DNA of 64,000 bases from Euhalothece natronophila Z-M001. GTDB taxonomy: Bacteria > Cyanobacteriota > Cyanobacteriia > Cyanobacteriales > Rubidibacteraceae. The translations under genes and the position numbers were made by a program. The notes under the pieces are model-generated. The model saw only the letters and a program-made list of their open reading frames with translations. It searched no databases and had not been told where the DNA came from. Position 1 is the stretch's first letter, and the number at the start of each line of letters is the position of its first letter. Positions 6,745 through 15,910 of the stretch are shown in pieces. The stretch is taken from NCBI RefSeq assembly GCF_007904085.1, contig NZ_CP042327.1, positions 18,067 to 82,066 on the forward strand, read 5' to 3'.

Positions 6745-7633
6745 ACGACGTAATGTTCAATCTTTTTTAGCAGAACTCCCGAAAGAAGCGGAATCGGATT
6801 TATTAGTTAGCGCGATCGTTCCTTCTCAACTACAACCGCGCCGTTATTTTGATGACGAAAAACTGGAGCAATTAACGGGTTCTATCAAAAAGCATGGCAT
6901 TCTAGAACCGTTATTAGTTCGTCCCTTACAGAAGGGAAATCATCAATATGAGTTGGTAGCTGGAGAAAGACGGTTTCGTGCAGCGCAAGCATTAAGATTA
7001 GAAACAGTTCCTGTGATTATTCGTGATTTAACTGATGAAGAAGCCTTGGCCCTATCTTTAGTTGAAAATTTAGCGAGAGAGGACTTAAATGCAGTTGAGG
7101 AAACGGAAGGGGTAATTGCCCTATTGGGGATTGAACTCAACTTAGATCATTCTGAAGTAGTTTCTCTCCTTTACCAATTAGATAATCACAAGAAAGGAAA
7201 GGTTACCCATAACGTTATGGGTAAAGAAACAGTTGAGCAAGTGGAAGCTATTTTTGAGGGGTTAGGGTATAGTTTCTCTTCTTTCATTGCTAATCGTCTG
7301 CCTTTACTCAATTTACCACAGGAGATTCTAGATGTTTTGAGAAGCGGGAAGCTGGCTTATACGAAGGCAACTGCTATTGCTAGAGTAAAAGATGAAGCCT
7401 CGCGACAACAATTACTCGCCGAGGCAGTTGAGGAAAATCTATCTCTCAATGAGATCAAAGAACGGGTTAAGGCAATTAAGAGTTCTAAGACTGAGAAAGT
7501 AACTCCCGTACAAAAAATTGACCGAACGGTTAAGCAATTAAAATCCTCTCAACTTTGGAAATCTGATCCTGAAAAATGGAAGCGTGTGGAGTCTCTCTTG
7601 GCGGAAATGGAAAGTTTAATTTCTCAAGAATGA
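6737..7633 (+). CDS. parB: ParB-type centromere-binding protein
   Basis: 298 aa from TTG at 6737, overlapping parA. The N-terminal ParB/Srx domain (about 25-120) contains QPRRYFD, LVRPL and the CTP-binding signature GERRFRA (about 77-83), followed by the LVENLAREDLN segment and a helix-turn-helix part (about 190-235, PLLNLPQEILDVL then AYTKATAIA). Together these identify a DNA-sliding CTPase of the ParB family. A candidate parS lies in its own coding sequence at 7204-7223, encoding the linker THNVMGK. The gene looks intact. Confidence 0.93.
   Translation: MAKRRNVQSFLAELPKEAESDLLVSAIVPSQLQPRRYFDDEKLEQLTGSIKKHGILEPLLVRPLQKGNHQYELVAGERRFRAAQALRLETVPVIIRDLTDEEALALSLVENLAREDLNAVEETEGVIALLGIELNLDHSEVVSLLYQLDNHKKGKVTHNVMGKETVEQVEAIFEGLGYSFSSFIANRLPLLNLPQEILDVLRSGKLAYTKATAIARVKDEASRQQLLAEAVEENLSLNEIKERVKAIKSSKTEKVTPVQKIDRTVKQLKSSQLWKSDPEKWKRVESLLAEMESLISQE
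7204..7223. promoter_or_regulatory. parS: Candidate parS site 3, inside parB
   Basis: The same 20-bp palindrome, extended by one base pair each side (7203-7224). It is read in the same frame as in the two mini-ORFs. Location within parB is unusual enough to suggest selection for both coding and binding. Confidence 0.65.
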
Positions 7634-7717
7634 TTTCAACCTACCACAGGTAACTTTTCTCCTGTCATTTGTCGTTGTCTTCTAGTTATAGGGTTGGGTT
7701 GAGATGATAGAGCGCAC

Positions 7718-7834
7718 TTGCCAACTTTTTTAGAAGTTAAGAGAAACCGAGACACTACCAAGAAACTGGTTAATCCTTGGTTAGCGTTGAGTGACTTTTA
7801 CGCTGTCGTTCGCAAACTGACAGAAAAGGGATAA
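7718..7834 (+). pseudogene. Possible gene remnant (38 codons)
   Basis: An open frame preceded by a stop reads LPTFLEVKRNRDTTKKLVNP and ends AVVRKLTEKG before TAA. There is no ATG start or clear ribosome site. It looks like the C-terminal end of a lost plasmid gene; the family was not recognised. Confidence 0.25.
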
Positions 7835-7927
7835 GACAACTATTGCCATAAATTCAACTGGGACTTGTTTTTCAAAAATAGCTTGATACTATACAGAAGT
7901 AAAACTTGAGTGTAAATCAAGAAAACA

Positions 7928-8155
7928 ATGATTCGATGGCGACTAAGAGAAATTATGGCACGGAAACGAATGAGCAATAACGAACTGGCAGAAAAGCTCC
8001 AAATCAACAGAGTATCAGTGTCTCGGCTCAAAAATAGCGAGACTATGCCTCGTATTGACGGTCAGACTTTGGAAAAAATCTGTAAAGCCTTAGATGTGAC
8101 TCCTGCAGATCTATTAGAGCTAGAGAAAGAAGAATCACATTCTGATCCTACGTAA
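7928..8155 (+). CDS. XRE/Cro-type transcriptional regulator
   Basis: 75 aa, almost entirely one helix-turn-helix domain: LREIMARKRMSNNELAEKLQ then NRVSVSRLKN and LEKICKALDVTPADLLE. It matches the Cro/CI-like small regulator type. It sits alone downstream of parB and upstream of a hypothetical gene in the same direction; a role in copy number or control of the neighbouring operons is likely but not shown. Confidence 0.85.
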   Translation: MIRWRLREIMARKRMSNNELAEKLQINRVSVSRLKNSETMPRIDGQTLEKICKALDVTPADLLELEKEESHSDPT

Positions 8156-8261
8156 CCCTTGACTAAATATAGTTATACTGATTATTCTTAGCTTTTAACT
8201 TTACATATATAGCTTTAGACGCTACAATAAAAAAGAAGTCAATAAAGCAAGGAAAAAGAAA

Positions 8262-8675
8262 ATGACAAACAATGAAAAAAACCATGTTCACCTTTTAGAG
8301 CAATTAAACTTCCGCGAACTCAGAGTTCTAGAGGCAATTGCCTCCCAAGGAGAATCCGTAACTGCTGATTGGTTAGAGAAAAATCAAATTTTTCCTTATC
8401 AAGATCCTACGCAAAATAAACTTTTGCGAAAATTATGTAATCTTTTACAGAATCCAGCGGATTTTCCCTTTTTACTCAGACAGAGAACAGGTGAAAACGG
8501 TAAGTTTATTTACTGGATCAATCCTGTAATTAGTCTAAACTCGATTAATTTGGCTATTTCCAAGAAAATGGGATTGTCCGAAGAGGATCAATTAACTCAA
8601 AAAAACAGTCAGCAGCAGTTAATTATTGAAAAATTAGAGGAGGTGAAAACTTTAGTAAAAACTTATTTGGAGTAG
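8262..8675 (+). CDS. Hypothetical protein, possible winged-helix
   Basis: 137 aa with a ribosome site AAGGAAAAAG before the ATG. The first 100 residues (NFRELRVLEAIASQGESVTA, then LLRKLCNLLQ and GKFIYWINPV) look like a winged helix with wing strands. The C-terminus (about 105-137) is a predicted coiled coil (QQQLIIEKLEEVKTLVKTYL). No family was recognised. A strong terminator follows directly. Confidence 0.65.
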   Translation: MTNNEKNHVHLLEQLNFRELRVLEAIASQGESVTADWLEKNQIFPYQDPTQNKLLRKLCNLLQNPADFPFLLRQRTGENGKFIYWINPVISLNSINLAISKKMGLSEEDQLTQKNSQQQLIIEKLEEVKTLVKTYLE

Positions 8676-8718
8676 AATCTAGATCCTACTCCAGATAAGG
8701 TAAAAATTTAACGTGGTT

Positions 8719-8748
8719 GAGGTAATTTCAAAATTACCTCTTTTTTTT
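8719..8748 (+). terminator. Rho-independent terminator
   Basis: GAGGTAAT and ATTACCTC form a perfect stem (8719-8740), with potential extension into the loop, followed by eight T residues. It ends the gene at 8262-8675. Confidence 0.9.
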
Positions 8749-8749
8749 A

Positions 8750-9173
8750 TGTACTGAAAGTATTATATCATACCATGTCTTAAAAACGATGCCACAGTCA
8801 TGGGTGATTAGTTTTCAAACAGCAAAGGACAAAAATTTAAGAATATCCCTAATAAGAATGAAAACTGCTAAAAATTAAGTAGCTAATATTAAAACCTATA
8901 TTCCGCACCCTGAACTGTCACATTGTTCGTTGGGCAACTGTAGCAAGAGTAATTAATAACAAACAAGCCTGAGACTACAGCAGGTCTCAACTGGATTCAT
9001 TGGGCATCAGGCTAAAAGCTATATCAACGTTCAATCCTCACTTACGCGAGGCTTCGCTGATCCTTTGACTAACTTGCACTTGTTTTTTACTTTATCTAAT
9101 CTTAGAGTGATGCCAAAAAAGATTGCACTAAATCATTTAGGATGAGTAACAAAGCGTCTAAGGAACGAAAGTA
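8750..9173. other. Intergenic region with competing hairpins
   Basis: No gene seen. TGAGAC (8970-8975) can pair with GTCTCA (8984-8989), while GCCTGA (8967-8972) can pair with TCAGGC (9007-9012); the two structures exclude each other. The region also carries the promoter of the helicase gene at 9174, not located precisely. It may mark the junction between plasmid backbone and accessory island. Confidence 0.3.
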
Positions 9174-12062
9174 ATGACCTTACCAGTTATTATACATCCT
9201 GATGTAATAAGTTTTTTTAATAATTCCTCTCAAACTGATTTCGGCAATCGTGTATGGAAGTGTATCGATAAACTAAAGAAGCGACAGTTTGATGGTGGAT
9301 TAAGAGTCAAGAAATTACAAGGAACCACGAAAAGGGTATGGGAAGCAAGAGTAACTCAAGCTGTTCGTTTGATTTTTACTTATACTAAATCGATACAGGC
9401 AGATACTGGAGAGCCACAAGTTTATCTTACCATCCAGGATCTCTGCTTAGATCATGATGATGTCTCTCGACAAGTCAAAGCAAGACAAAGAACGCCTGAT
9501 CATCAATGGCTAGATGCAGAAGAACTTGAAACAGTTGGAAGTTTAGAAACGGAGCGCACTTCTCTTACACCTGATGAGCAATCAGCAATTGATCAAGCAG
9601 AAGCAGAAGAGTTACAGATTTCTGAAGAGGTTGTAGATGAACTCGTCGGAAATATTCAATGGCGAGTAGTGGAATCAGAATCAGAATGGCAACAAGCAAT
9701 TACAAACCAGGATGTTGATTTACCCCTTAAACTCACCCCAGAAGAGTATGAGTTAGTTAATCATTATGGCAATTTATTGTTGTCTGGGAATGCTGGGACA
9801 GGGAAAACAACTGTTGGGTTGTATCGGTTGCTAAAAAGCCTAGAAAACTTACCAGAAGGAAAACGGCTGTATGTTGCGTATAATCCAGTTTTAGTAAAAG
9901 AGGCAAAGCAAAAGTTTAATCGGTTAGTTGGAGCTAAAATTAGCGAAGTTGAATCTTTATTTGAGTTCAAAACAATTCGGGAATTATGCTTAGACATTTT
10001 AGAAGAAGCAGGGGAAACTTATTTTGAAGCAAATGAAGTAACTTACCAAGCCTTTGATCACCTTTACCGTCGTGCTGAACGTAATCAGTATCCATCAGCT
10101 TTAGTCTGGGATGAAATTCGTAGCATTATTAAAGGTTCATACCTTGAAACTGATCAAAATCTGCTTTCTAAAAACCAGTATAAACAATTAGGAAAGAAAA
10201 GATCATCAACAATTTCAACAGATCAACGTCCAAAAATTTATGAATTAGCAGAGTGGTATCAAAAACAACTAGATACAGATGAACGCTTCGATGAAATTGA
10301 TTTAGCAAGACAAGTTCTCAAATTAATAAAACAGGGAACAGGTAATCGCTATGAAATGATTATCTGTGACGAAGTACAAGACTTGACTGAACTACAGCTA
10401 CATTTACTACTGCAACTGATAACACCCAATGGTCATCTGTTTTTTGCCGGAGATTTAAACCAAATCGTTAGTTCCAGTGGGTTTCGATGGAAAGAATTAA
10501 AGAGTAAATTATATCGAAATAAGCGTCCTGTTAAACAAGAAACATTATATTTTAATTTCCGTAGTGTGGGGTCATTAACCCAGTTAGCAAATCAAGTATT
10601 AAAATTAAAATCGCGCTTATTAAACGAAACAGTTGAACAATCGAACCAAGCTGTTAATAGTTATGGAGAATGGGCCAGATTAATTAATGCCTCATCATCA
10701 GAGTTACAACCGACTCTTGAACAGCTTAATCCTGAAGATGCAATTTTGGTGAGAACAGAAGCAAATAAGGATGAAATATCAGATAAATTTCAATCCAGTT
10801 TTGTCTTTACAATCGAGGAAGCAAAAGGTCTAGAATTTGATACCGTTTTCTTAGTTGAGTTTTTCCAGGTTAATTCAAATTTATGGCAAAAGGTTTTAGA
10901 AGGGAAAGGAACCTTAAAAGATAAAGAGAAACCGGCATTAAGGCGAGAATTAAACTTGCTTTATGTTGCAATCACCCGCACTCGTCGAATTTTGAATATT
11001 TGGGAGACTCAGCTGTCTTCTCTTTGGACTCAGGAAGAAGTGGATAGTTTTACTGAACAAATTGAGCCAGAATCAGTAAGAGAGGTACGAATTGAACCGA
11101 CTGCTGAGATGTGGAAAGAGCGAGGTTTATATTACTTAGAAGCTAAGTTTTATCGTCAGGCTATAGAGTGCTTTAAGTTTTCAGGCGACTTTCAACTACA
11201 GCGACAAAGTGAAGCTAAATTATTCTTACAGGAAGGAAAAGAAAGCGAAGCAATTGAGATTTTTGTGGAACTAGGAAATCATGAGAAAGTTGCACAATTA
11301 TTTGAAAAGCAAAAGCAGTGGGAAAAAGCTGCTGAACAATATAATTTAGCAGGGCTGGAAGAAAAAGTTACTGAATGTAGAGAAAAAAATCAACAAAAAC
11401 ATAATTTAAATAATAATACAAATAAAAAGTCATATTTTAAAAGAAAAAGAAAAAGTAAAATAATTAATAAATCTAAAATAGACACTAAGGAGCAACAAAG
11501 TGCTATATATATAGATACTATTTTCCTAAACCAAGCTCTTTTTTATACAGGTCAAGTGTATCAAAAACTACATCCAAATCTCTTCTCAAAAAATGAATGG
11601 AGCAAGAAATTAAATGTGATGAATATTTCGGAATTAGTCCCATTTTTAATTGAATATATAAGTCCTGAGCATCCGAATTATAAATGGCCTGGATTAAGTA
11701 GTGATAAAAGGATTGATGTATTTGCTTTTAAATGTTCAGAAGTTTGGGGACAAATAACTGTAGATCCTGATCAATTTTCTGTAAATGATAAAGAATGTCG
11801 TATTCAACTGTTTGAAGTAGATTTAGTAGCACCTTCAATTCAATCACATATCGTCAAAAATATCCAACAATATAAAGGTATTTGCATAGTAGGTAATGAT
11901 TTATTATATGATATTATGATCAAACAAGGTATAGAAAAAGGATTTTCCTTTAGCAGGTATAAAAGTCATCACATGGAAGATAAAATTACAGCTCAAGTGC
12001 CTTTTCAATATATAGCATATCCGATTGGGCGAAGCTGGGGATTACAAAGCTATGAACTTTGA
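9174..12062 (+). CDS. RelE/HigB-like domain fused to UvrD-type superfamily 1 helicase
   Basis: 962 aa. Residues 1-110 resemble a RelE-type fold (FGNRVWKCIDKLKKRQFDGG, then RVWEARVTQAVRLIFTY and YLTIQDLCLDHDDV). A UvrD-like helicase follows: Walker A GNAGTGKTT near 208, Walker B ICDEVQDL near 397, motif V AKGLEFDTV near 550 and motif VI LLYVAITRTRR near 600. Residues about 645-735 form TPR-like helical repeats (YYLEAKFYRQAIECFKFSGD), then a Lys/Asn-rich linker and a C-terminal domain of about 190 residues that was not recognised. The next gene, on the same strand after 58 bp, is a second helicase. The pair probably acts in nucleic-acid processing during defence or conflict; mechanism unknown. 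Confidence 0.85.
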   Translation: MTLPVIIHPDVISFFNNSSQTDFGNRVWKCIDKLKKRQFDGGLRVKKLQGTTKRVWEARVTQAVRLIFTYTKSIQADTGEPQVYLTIQDLCLDHDDVSRQVKARQRTPDHQWLDAEELETVGSLETERTSLTPDEQSAIDQAEAEELQISEEVVDELVGNIQWRVVESESEWQQAITNQDVDLPLKLTPEEYELVNHYGNLLLSGNAGTGKTTVGLYRLLKSLENLPEGKRLYVAYNPVLVKEAKQKFNRLVGAKISEVESLFEFKTIRELCLDILEEAGETYFEANEVTYQAFDHLYRRAERNQYPSALVWDEIRSIIKGSYLETDQNLLSKNQYKQLGKKRSSTISTDQRPKIYELAEWYQKQLDTDERFDEIDLARQVLKLIKQGTGNRYEMIICDEVQDLTELQLHLLLQLITPNGHLFFAGDLNQIVSSSGFRWKELKSKLYRNKRPVKQETLYFNFRSVGSLTQLANQVLKLKSRLLNETVEQSNQAVNSYGEWARLINASSSELQPTLEQLNPEDAILVRTEANKDEISDKFQSSFVFTIEEAKGLEFDTVFLVEFFQVNSNLWQKVLEGKGTLKDKEKPALRRELNLLYVAITRTRRILNIWETQLSSLWTQEEVDSFTEQIEPESVREVRIEPTAEMWKERGLYYLEAKFYRQAIECFKFSGDFQLQRQSEAKLFLQEGKESEAIEIFVELGNHEKVAQLFEKQKQWEKAAEQYNLAGLEEKVTECREKNQQKHNLNNNTNKKSYFKRKRKSKIINKSKIDTKEQQSAIYIDTIFLNQALFYTGQVYQKLHPNLFSKNEWSKKLNVMNISELVPFLIEYISPEHPNYKWPGLSSDKRIDVFAFKCSEVWGQITVDPDQFSVNDKECRIQLFEVDLVAPSIQSHIVKNIQQYKGICIVGNDLLYDIMIKQGIEKGFSFSRYKSHHMEDKITAQVPFQYIAYPIGRSWGLQSYEL

Positions 12063-12120
12063 AAATTTCCATAATCTAAAAATATACTAATATCATTATT
12101 CAATTCAAAGTAAGTTAGTT

Positions 12121-14013
12121 ATGGCTATAACTATTCCTTCCTCTATTCCAAACAAAGCTAGTGCAGGAGAAAAGAGATTATTTAACGTTCTTGCTAACAA
12201 TCTTCCTGATACATTTCGAGTTTGGTATGAACCATTTATTAACGAACGCCGTCCTGATTTCATTATCCTTGGACCTGAATTTGGTTTGCTAGTAATTGAA
12301 GTCAAAGGATGGTACGGATCTCAAATTGTCAAAGCTAATGCAGACTCTTTTGAAATCTTACCAAGAAATCAAGACATCAATACCCCTCAACTTCATCAAT
12401 CTCCTTTACGTCAGGGAAGAAACTACTTAGATTCTTTATCACAAAACCTAGAAACTTATAAAGTATTACTTCAACAAAAAGGTCGATATCAGGGACACTT
12501 AGCTTTTCCAGTTGGAGTAGGGGTAGTTATGTCCAATTTGAGTCAAAAGCAAGCATCAGAATTAGCGTTGGAAGAGATTCTACCTTTCCCTACTGTTGCT
12601 TATAGTGATGAGTTAAGGGAATGGGAAACAATAGATAGCGAAGCTCTCATCCAACGCCTTGAGCAAATGTTAATTACTCGCTTTTCTTTTTCTCCGCTCA
12701 CTGAAGATCAAATCAGTACCATTAAAGGAGTTATTTATCCAGAGATAGTGATTGGTTCTAAATCAGCTTCTCCACAAAGTATTCCTGGTGGGGTTTCTCC
12801 TCTTCCGAATCATCTTATTCTTTCCACCCTTGATGCAAAACAAGAAGCACTTGCGAAGTCAATTGGAGGCGGTCATCGTATCTTCTTTGGAGTTTCTGGT
12901 TCTGGCAAAACACTGTTATTACTATCTCGCGCAAAAATGCTTGTGCAACAAAATAGTCAAGCTCGTATTTTAGTGTTATGTTTTAATATCAGTTTAAGTT
13001 CAATGCTACGCTCAATTTTAGACCAAGCCTCTGATGATAACCGAGCAATTGAAGTTCATCATTTCCACGCTTGGGCAAAAGAAGTTGTCGGAAAACCTAT
13101 CACTAGCAAGTCGGGAGTAAATTATGATGAATATGTAGGACAGCAAATATTAGAGAATTTAAGGAGTTATCCTCAACAGCAAAAGTGGGATGCCATATTA
13201 ATTGATGAAGCCCACACTTTTCTTCCGATTTGGTTTCAATGTTGTGTTCAAGCTCTAAAAGATCCAGAAAATGGAGATTTGATGATCGTAGCTGATGGAA
13301 GCCAAAGCATTTACAAGCGTTCTGATTTTACTTGGAAATCAGTTGGAATTAAGGCACAAGGACGTACGATCAGCAAAAAATTCGATCTAGACCGTAACTA
13401 TCGTAATACAAAAGAGATTTTGACTGCTGCTTGGAGTATTTTACAAACTGGACCCAAAGTAGCTCAAAACTCAGATTCAGATGAGATAACATTTCCAATT
13501 GTTGAGCCTAGTCAAGCGCTACGTCAAGGAAAACTCCCTCAGATTGATTCCTTAAGTTCCAAAATTTCTTTAGAAACAACAGTGGCTCAAAAAGTTAAGA
13601 CTCAATTAGATGCAGGATATAATGAGTCAGAAATAGCAATTATTTATCGTAAAGCTAGTGAACAACAGTTGAAACAACTACAAAATGAATTACAAGAAGT
13701 TGGAATAGAGTTTTTTTGGGTGTCGAAAAATCAAAAAAACAAAGCCAATTATAGGATTGAGAAACCCGGAATTCGCTTAATTACAACTCTCTCTTGTTTA
13801 GGGCTAGAGTTTGAAGTAGTTCTAATTCCGTGGATGGAAAACTTTTCTGATTGTAGTAAGCGTACTGAAGGAGCCACTTTAGCAAGAAGAGAACTTTATG
13901 TTGCTATGACGCGGGCTAAGCAAGAATTATACTTATTCAGTTCTCAAAAAAATCATTTTCTCCAAGAGCTTGAAAATAGTAATTGTTTTAACGTTACTTC
14001 TAGTAATTCTTGA
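12121..14013 (+). CDS. NERD nuclease-domain/UvrD-type helicase fusion
   Basis: 630 aa. The N-terminal NERD (nuclease-related) domain shows the PD-(D/E)XK pattern: GEKRLFNVLANNL (about 17-29), RRPDFIIL and LLVIEVKGWYG (about 41-65). A superfamily 1 helicase follows with Walker A GVSGSGKT near 257-264, Walker B LIDEAHTF near 360, LGLEFEVVL near 560 and YVAMTRAKQELY near 592. NERD-helicases are known in several anti-phage systems, where they are thought to degrade or unwind foreign DNA. It follows the RelE-UvrD gene in one probable transcription unit. A paralogue lies on the opposite strand at 16862. Confidence 0.88.
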   Translation: MAITIPSSIPNKASAGEKRLFNVLANNLPDTFRVWYEPFINERRPDFIILGPEFGLLVIEVKGWYGSQIVKANADSFEILPRNQDINTPQLHQSPLRQGRNYLDSLSQNLETYKVLLQQKGRYQGHLAFPVGVGVVMSNLSQKQASELALEEILPFPTVAYSDELREWETIDSEALIQRLEQMLITRFSFSPLTEDQISTIKGVIYPEIVIGSKSASPQSIPGGVSPLPNHLILSTLDAKQEALAKSIGGGHRIFFGVSGSGKTLLLLSRAKMLVQQNSQARILVLCFNISLSSMLRSILDQASDDNRAIEVHHFHAWAKEVVGKPITSKSGVNYDEYVGQQILENLRSYPQQQKWDAILIDEAHTFLPIWFQCCVQALKDPENGDLMIVADGSQSIYKRSDFTWKSVGIKAQGRTISKKFDLDRNYRNTKEILTAAWSILQTGPKVAQNSDSDEITFPIVEPSQALRQGKLPQIDSLSSKISLETTVAQKVKTQLDAGYNESEIAIIYRKASEQQLKQLQNELQEVGIEFFWVSKNQKNKANYRIEKPGIRLITTLSCLGLEFEVVLIPWMENFSDCSKRTEGATLARRELYVAMTRAKQELYLFSSQKNHFLQELENSNCFNVTSSNS

Positions 14014-14125
14014 AATTATGAGGTACAATATTAAGTAAAAATTGGTAAAATTCTCTTAGAGGTCGTTATCGTTCGTTATTGCCTCTATTACTGCTATAGT
14101 ACTCTTAGTCACAGTTCGGTACAAC

Positions 14126-14722
14126 TTACAACTCATCAAGTCCAAATTGAGACAAATAAAAAGAATGCTTTTCGCGATCTTTTGCTATTGATCCCGTCGT
14201 CGTAGGGAAAACGCGATCGTCGTTTCCTTCCCAAAACGACATCCCAAAATCAATTAACCACACTTGCCAATTTTGCTGTTGGTCTAAATTCACTAAAATA
14301 TTTTTGAGATGAGGATCAGCATGAACCGCTCCCCTTGACCAAAAATCAGCAAATACTTCTTCTTTCAAGTCTAAAATATGTTTCATCACAAACTTGGGAA
14401 CAATTCCCTCTAGATAAGCATTGGCGACTTCTTCTAATTGCACACTATGCTGAATTTCGTCCATCACTAAGGTCGCTTCTGGCGTGAACCCCAGCCCCCA
14501 ATCTTCATGCGGTTGCGGCATTTTCCGAAAGCCAGAGTCCCAAAGTTCTCGCATTAAATGATATTCTCGTTCGACAAATTGATAGCCTTTTTTATCAGCT
14601 TTCGCCACTAATCCTGGAGTTAATAATAGTAAATCTGCTGTTCCCCCTGTAGCAAACCGTTCTTGAATGGTTTGACGAGAAAGTAAGTGATTGTAGAGAG
14701 TTACTAATTCTTGATTAAACAT
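14126..14722 (-). CDS. Mini protein-kinase-like protein C (third of three paralogues)
   Basis: 198 aa. It has a catalytic loop VHADPHLKNILV (H-x-D-x4-N, about 135-146) and a metal-binding DFG in WLIDFGMS (about 156-163). The small N-lobe has a candidate ATP-binding lysine in LVAKADKK and a following glutamate (FVEREYHLM). The size is that of RIO/Bud32-like or lipopolysaccharide-kinase-like proteins rather than full eukaryote-type kinases. It is the last gene of a minus-strand operon, 50 bp after paralogue B. Substrate unknown. Catalytic residues are retained, so activity is plausible. Confidence 0.75.
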   Translation of the reverse strand: MFNQELVTLYNHLLSRQTIQERFATGGTADLLLLTPGLVAKADKKGYQFVEREYHLMRELWDSGFRKMPQPHEDWGLGFTPEATLVMDEIQHSVQLEEVANAYLEGIVPKFVMKHILDLKEEVFADFWSRGAVHADPHLKNILVNLDQQQNWQVWLIDFGMSFWEGNDDRVFPTTTGSIAKDREKHSFYLSQFGLDEL

Positions 14723-14772
14723 GGCGATTATCTAATATTTATTTAGGCTGAATGGTAAAATTAAAGGTAAGT

Positions 14773-15372
14773 TTATGACAAAGCACTAACTCCATAGTGT
14801 TCAAGAAATATTTGTAATCTTGAGCGATCAATTTGATAATCGCCACCGAAAAATGTTGCCCCAAAATCAATAATCCACACTTTCCATGCGCCTTGGATAT
14901 CTTTGCCAATTAAAATATTATTTGCGTGTAAATCTCCATGGACTGCTTCTTTACTCCAAAATTCACTTAACACTTTCTGTAGAAGCTCTATAATATGAGT
15001 AGTGCAAGCCTCAGAAATCTGACCTCTTTGATAAAGTGATAAAAACTCTTGAAGAGGGACACCATCTTGAATTTCTTCCATCAGAATAGAGTTCTTATCT
15101 TTGCTAATTCCTAGAGGCTTAGGCATGGAGTGAAAACCTTTTCTCCAAAGAGCAACCATTGTCTCATATTCAAACTTGAGATCAAATTCTATTTTAGTTA
15201 CTTTTCTCACTTTTCCAGGAAGATAAGGATAAATATAGGCACAGCCTCCTAAGTTAAATCGTTCTTGTTTGGAGCTATTAAAAACTAAGTTGATATATTC
15301 TTTTTGAAACATAATAGGGGATAGGATAAGTTGATTAATAGTTGAAAAAGAAATCGTCTTAGAGATCGTCAA
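14773..15372 (-). CDS. Mini protein-kinase-like protein B
   Basis: 199 aa, paralogous to the genes on either side. Catalytic loop VHGDLHANNILI (about 141-152) and DFG in IIDFGATF (about 165-172) are intact; a lysine in KVRKVTKIEF and an acidic helix (KFEYETM) form the N-lobe. The start overlaps the end of paralogue A by 14 bases. A later ATG at 15312 (MFQKEYINLV) aligns with the starts of the other two and is an equally likely initiation site. Tandem duplication with divergence suggests each copy has its own target or that they form a complex. Confidence 0.75.
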   Translation of the reverse strand: MTISKTISFSTINQLILSPIMFQKEYINLVFNSSKQERFNLGGCAYIYPYLPGKVRKVTKIEFDLKFEYETMVALWRKGFHSMPKPLGISKDKNSILMEEIQDGVPLQEFLSLYQRGQISEACTTHIIELLQKVLSEFWSKEAVHGDLHANNILIGKDIQGAWKVWIIDFGATFFGGDYQIDRSRLQIFLEHYGVSALS

Positions 15373-15880
15373 AGAAGCGTCTCATCTGTGTTTTATCTTT
15401 CTCGGGATCTCCTTGAAGAGACGTTCCAAAATCAATGAGCCATACTCGCCAGTTCCCTACTTGGTCAACTCCAATCAGGATGTTGTTGGTGTGTAAATCA
15501 TTATGAGCAAATCCAGTTGCCCAGAAACGTTCCAACACTTCTCTCAAAATATCCAAAATGTGTTTGAAGAGAAACTTAGGGATTTCTCCTGCTTCTACTA
15601 AGGTCAGTAGCTCCTCTAAAGGAGTTCCATAGAGAATTTCTGCCATGACAATGGAATCCCCATCGTCTTTTAATTGGATTGGTTTAGGCATATCATGAAA
15701 GCCTGCTTCCCAAAGCGACAGCATCACCGCATATTCCTGTTCCAGCCCAAAGTTAGAGTTTGTGGTTTTCTTCACGGTTCCGGGCCAACTCAGAGTTACG
15801 TCGCTCCAATACCCTTGTTCAAATCGGTCTTTGATGGGACAGTTAAATGCTAGTTTGGTATAAAGATTTTCGTCAAACAT
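15359..15880 (-). CDS. Mini protein-kinase-like protein A
   Basis: 173 aa, the shortest of three paralogues and first in transcription order. It has AHNDLHTNNILIG (about 133-145) and WLIDFGTS (about 153-160), N-lobe lysines in TVKKTTNS and the acidic helix LEQEYAVML. All three share the MFxxxx start, the region GFHDMPKP (GFRKMPQP, GFHSMPKP) and the hinge-like ILYGTPLEELL. It follows the unknown 287-aa gene by 30 bp. This looks like a dedicated kinase family of the island; no close named family was recognised. Confidence 0.75.
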   Translation of the reverse strand: MFDENLYTKLAFNCPIKDRFEQGYWSDVTLSWPGTVKKTTNSNFGLEQEYAVMLSLWEAGFHDMPKPIQLKDDGDSIVMAEILYGTPLEELLTLVEAGEIPKFLFKHILDILREVLERFWATGFAHNDLHTNNILIGVDQVGNWRVWLIDFGTSLQGDPEKDKTQMRRFFDDL

Positions 15881-15910
15881 TTCCTTGATTTTTACTAAGA
15901 TAAGTGAGGG

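Noticed and set aside
8880..9060. tRNA or group I/II intron in the structured intergenic region
   Set aside because: No cloverleaf, T-loop or domain V pattern; only short competing hairpins.
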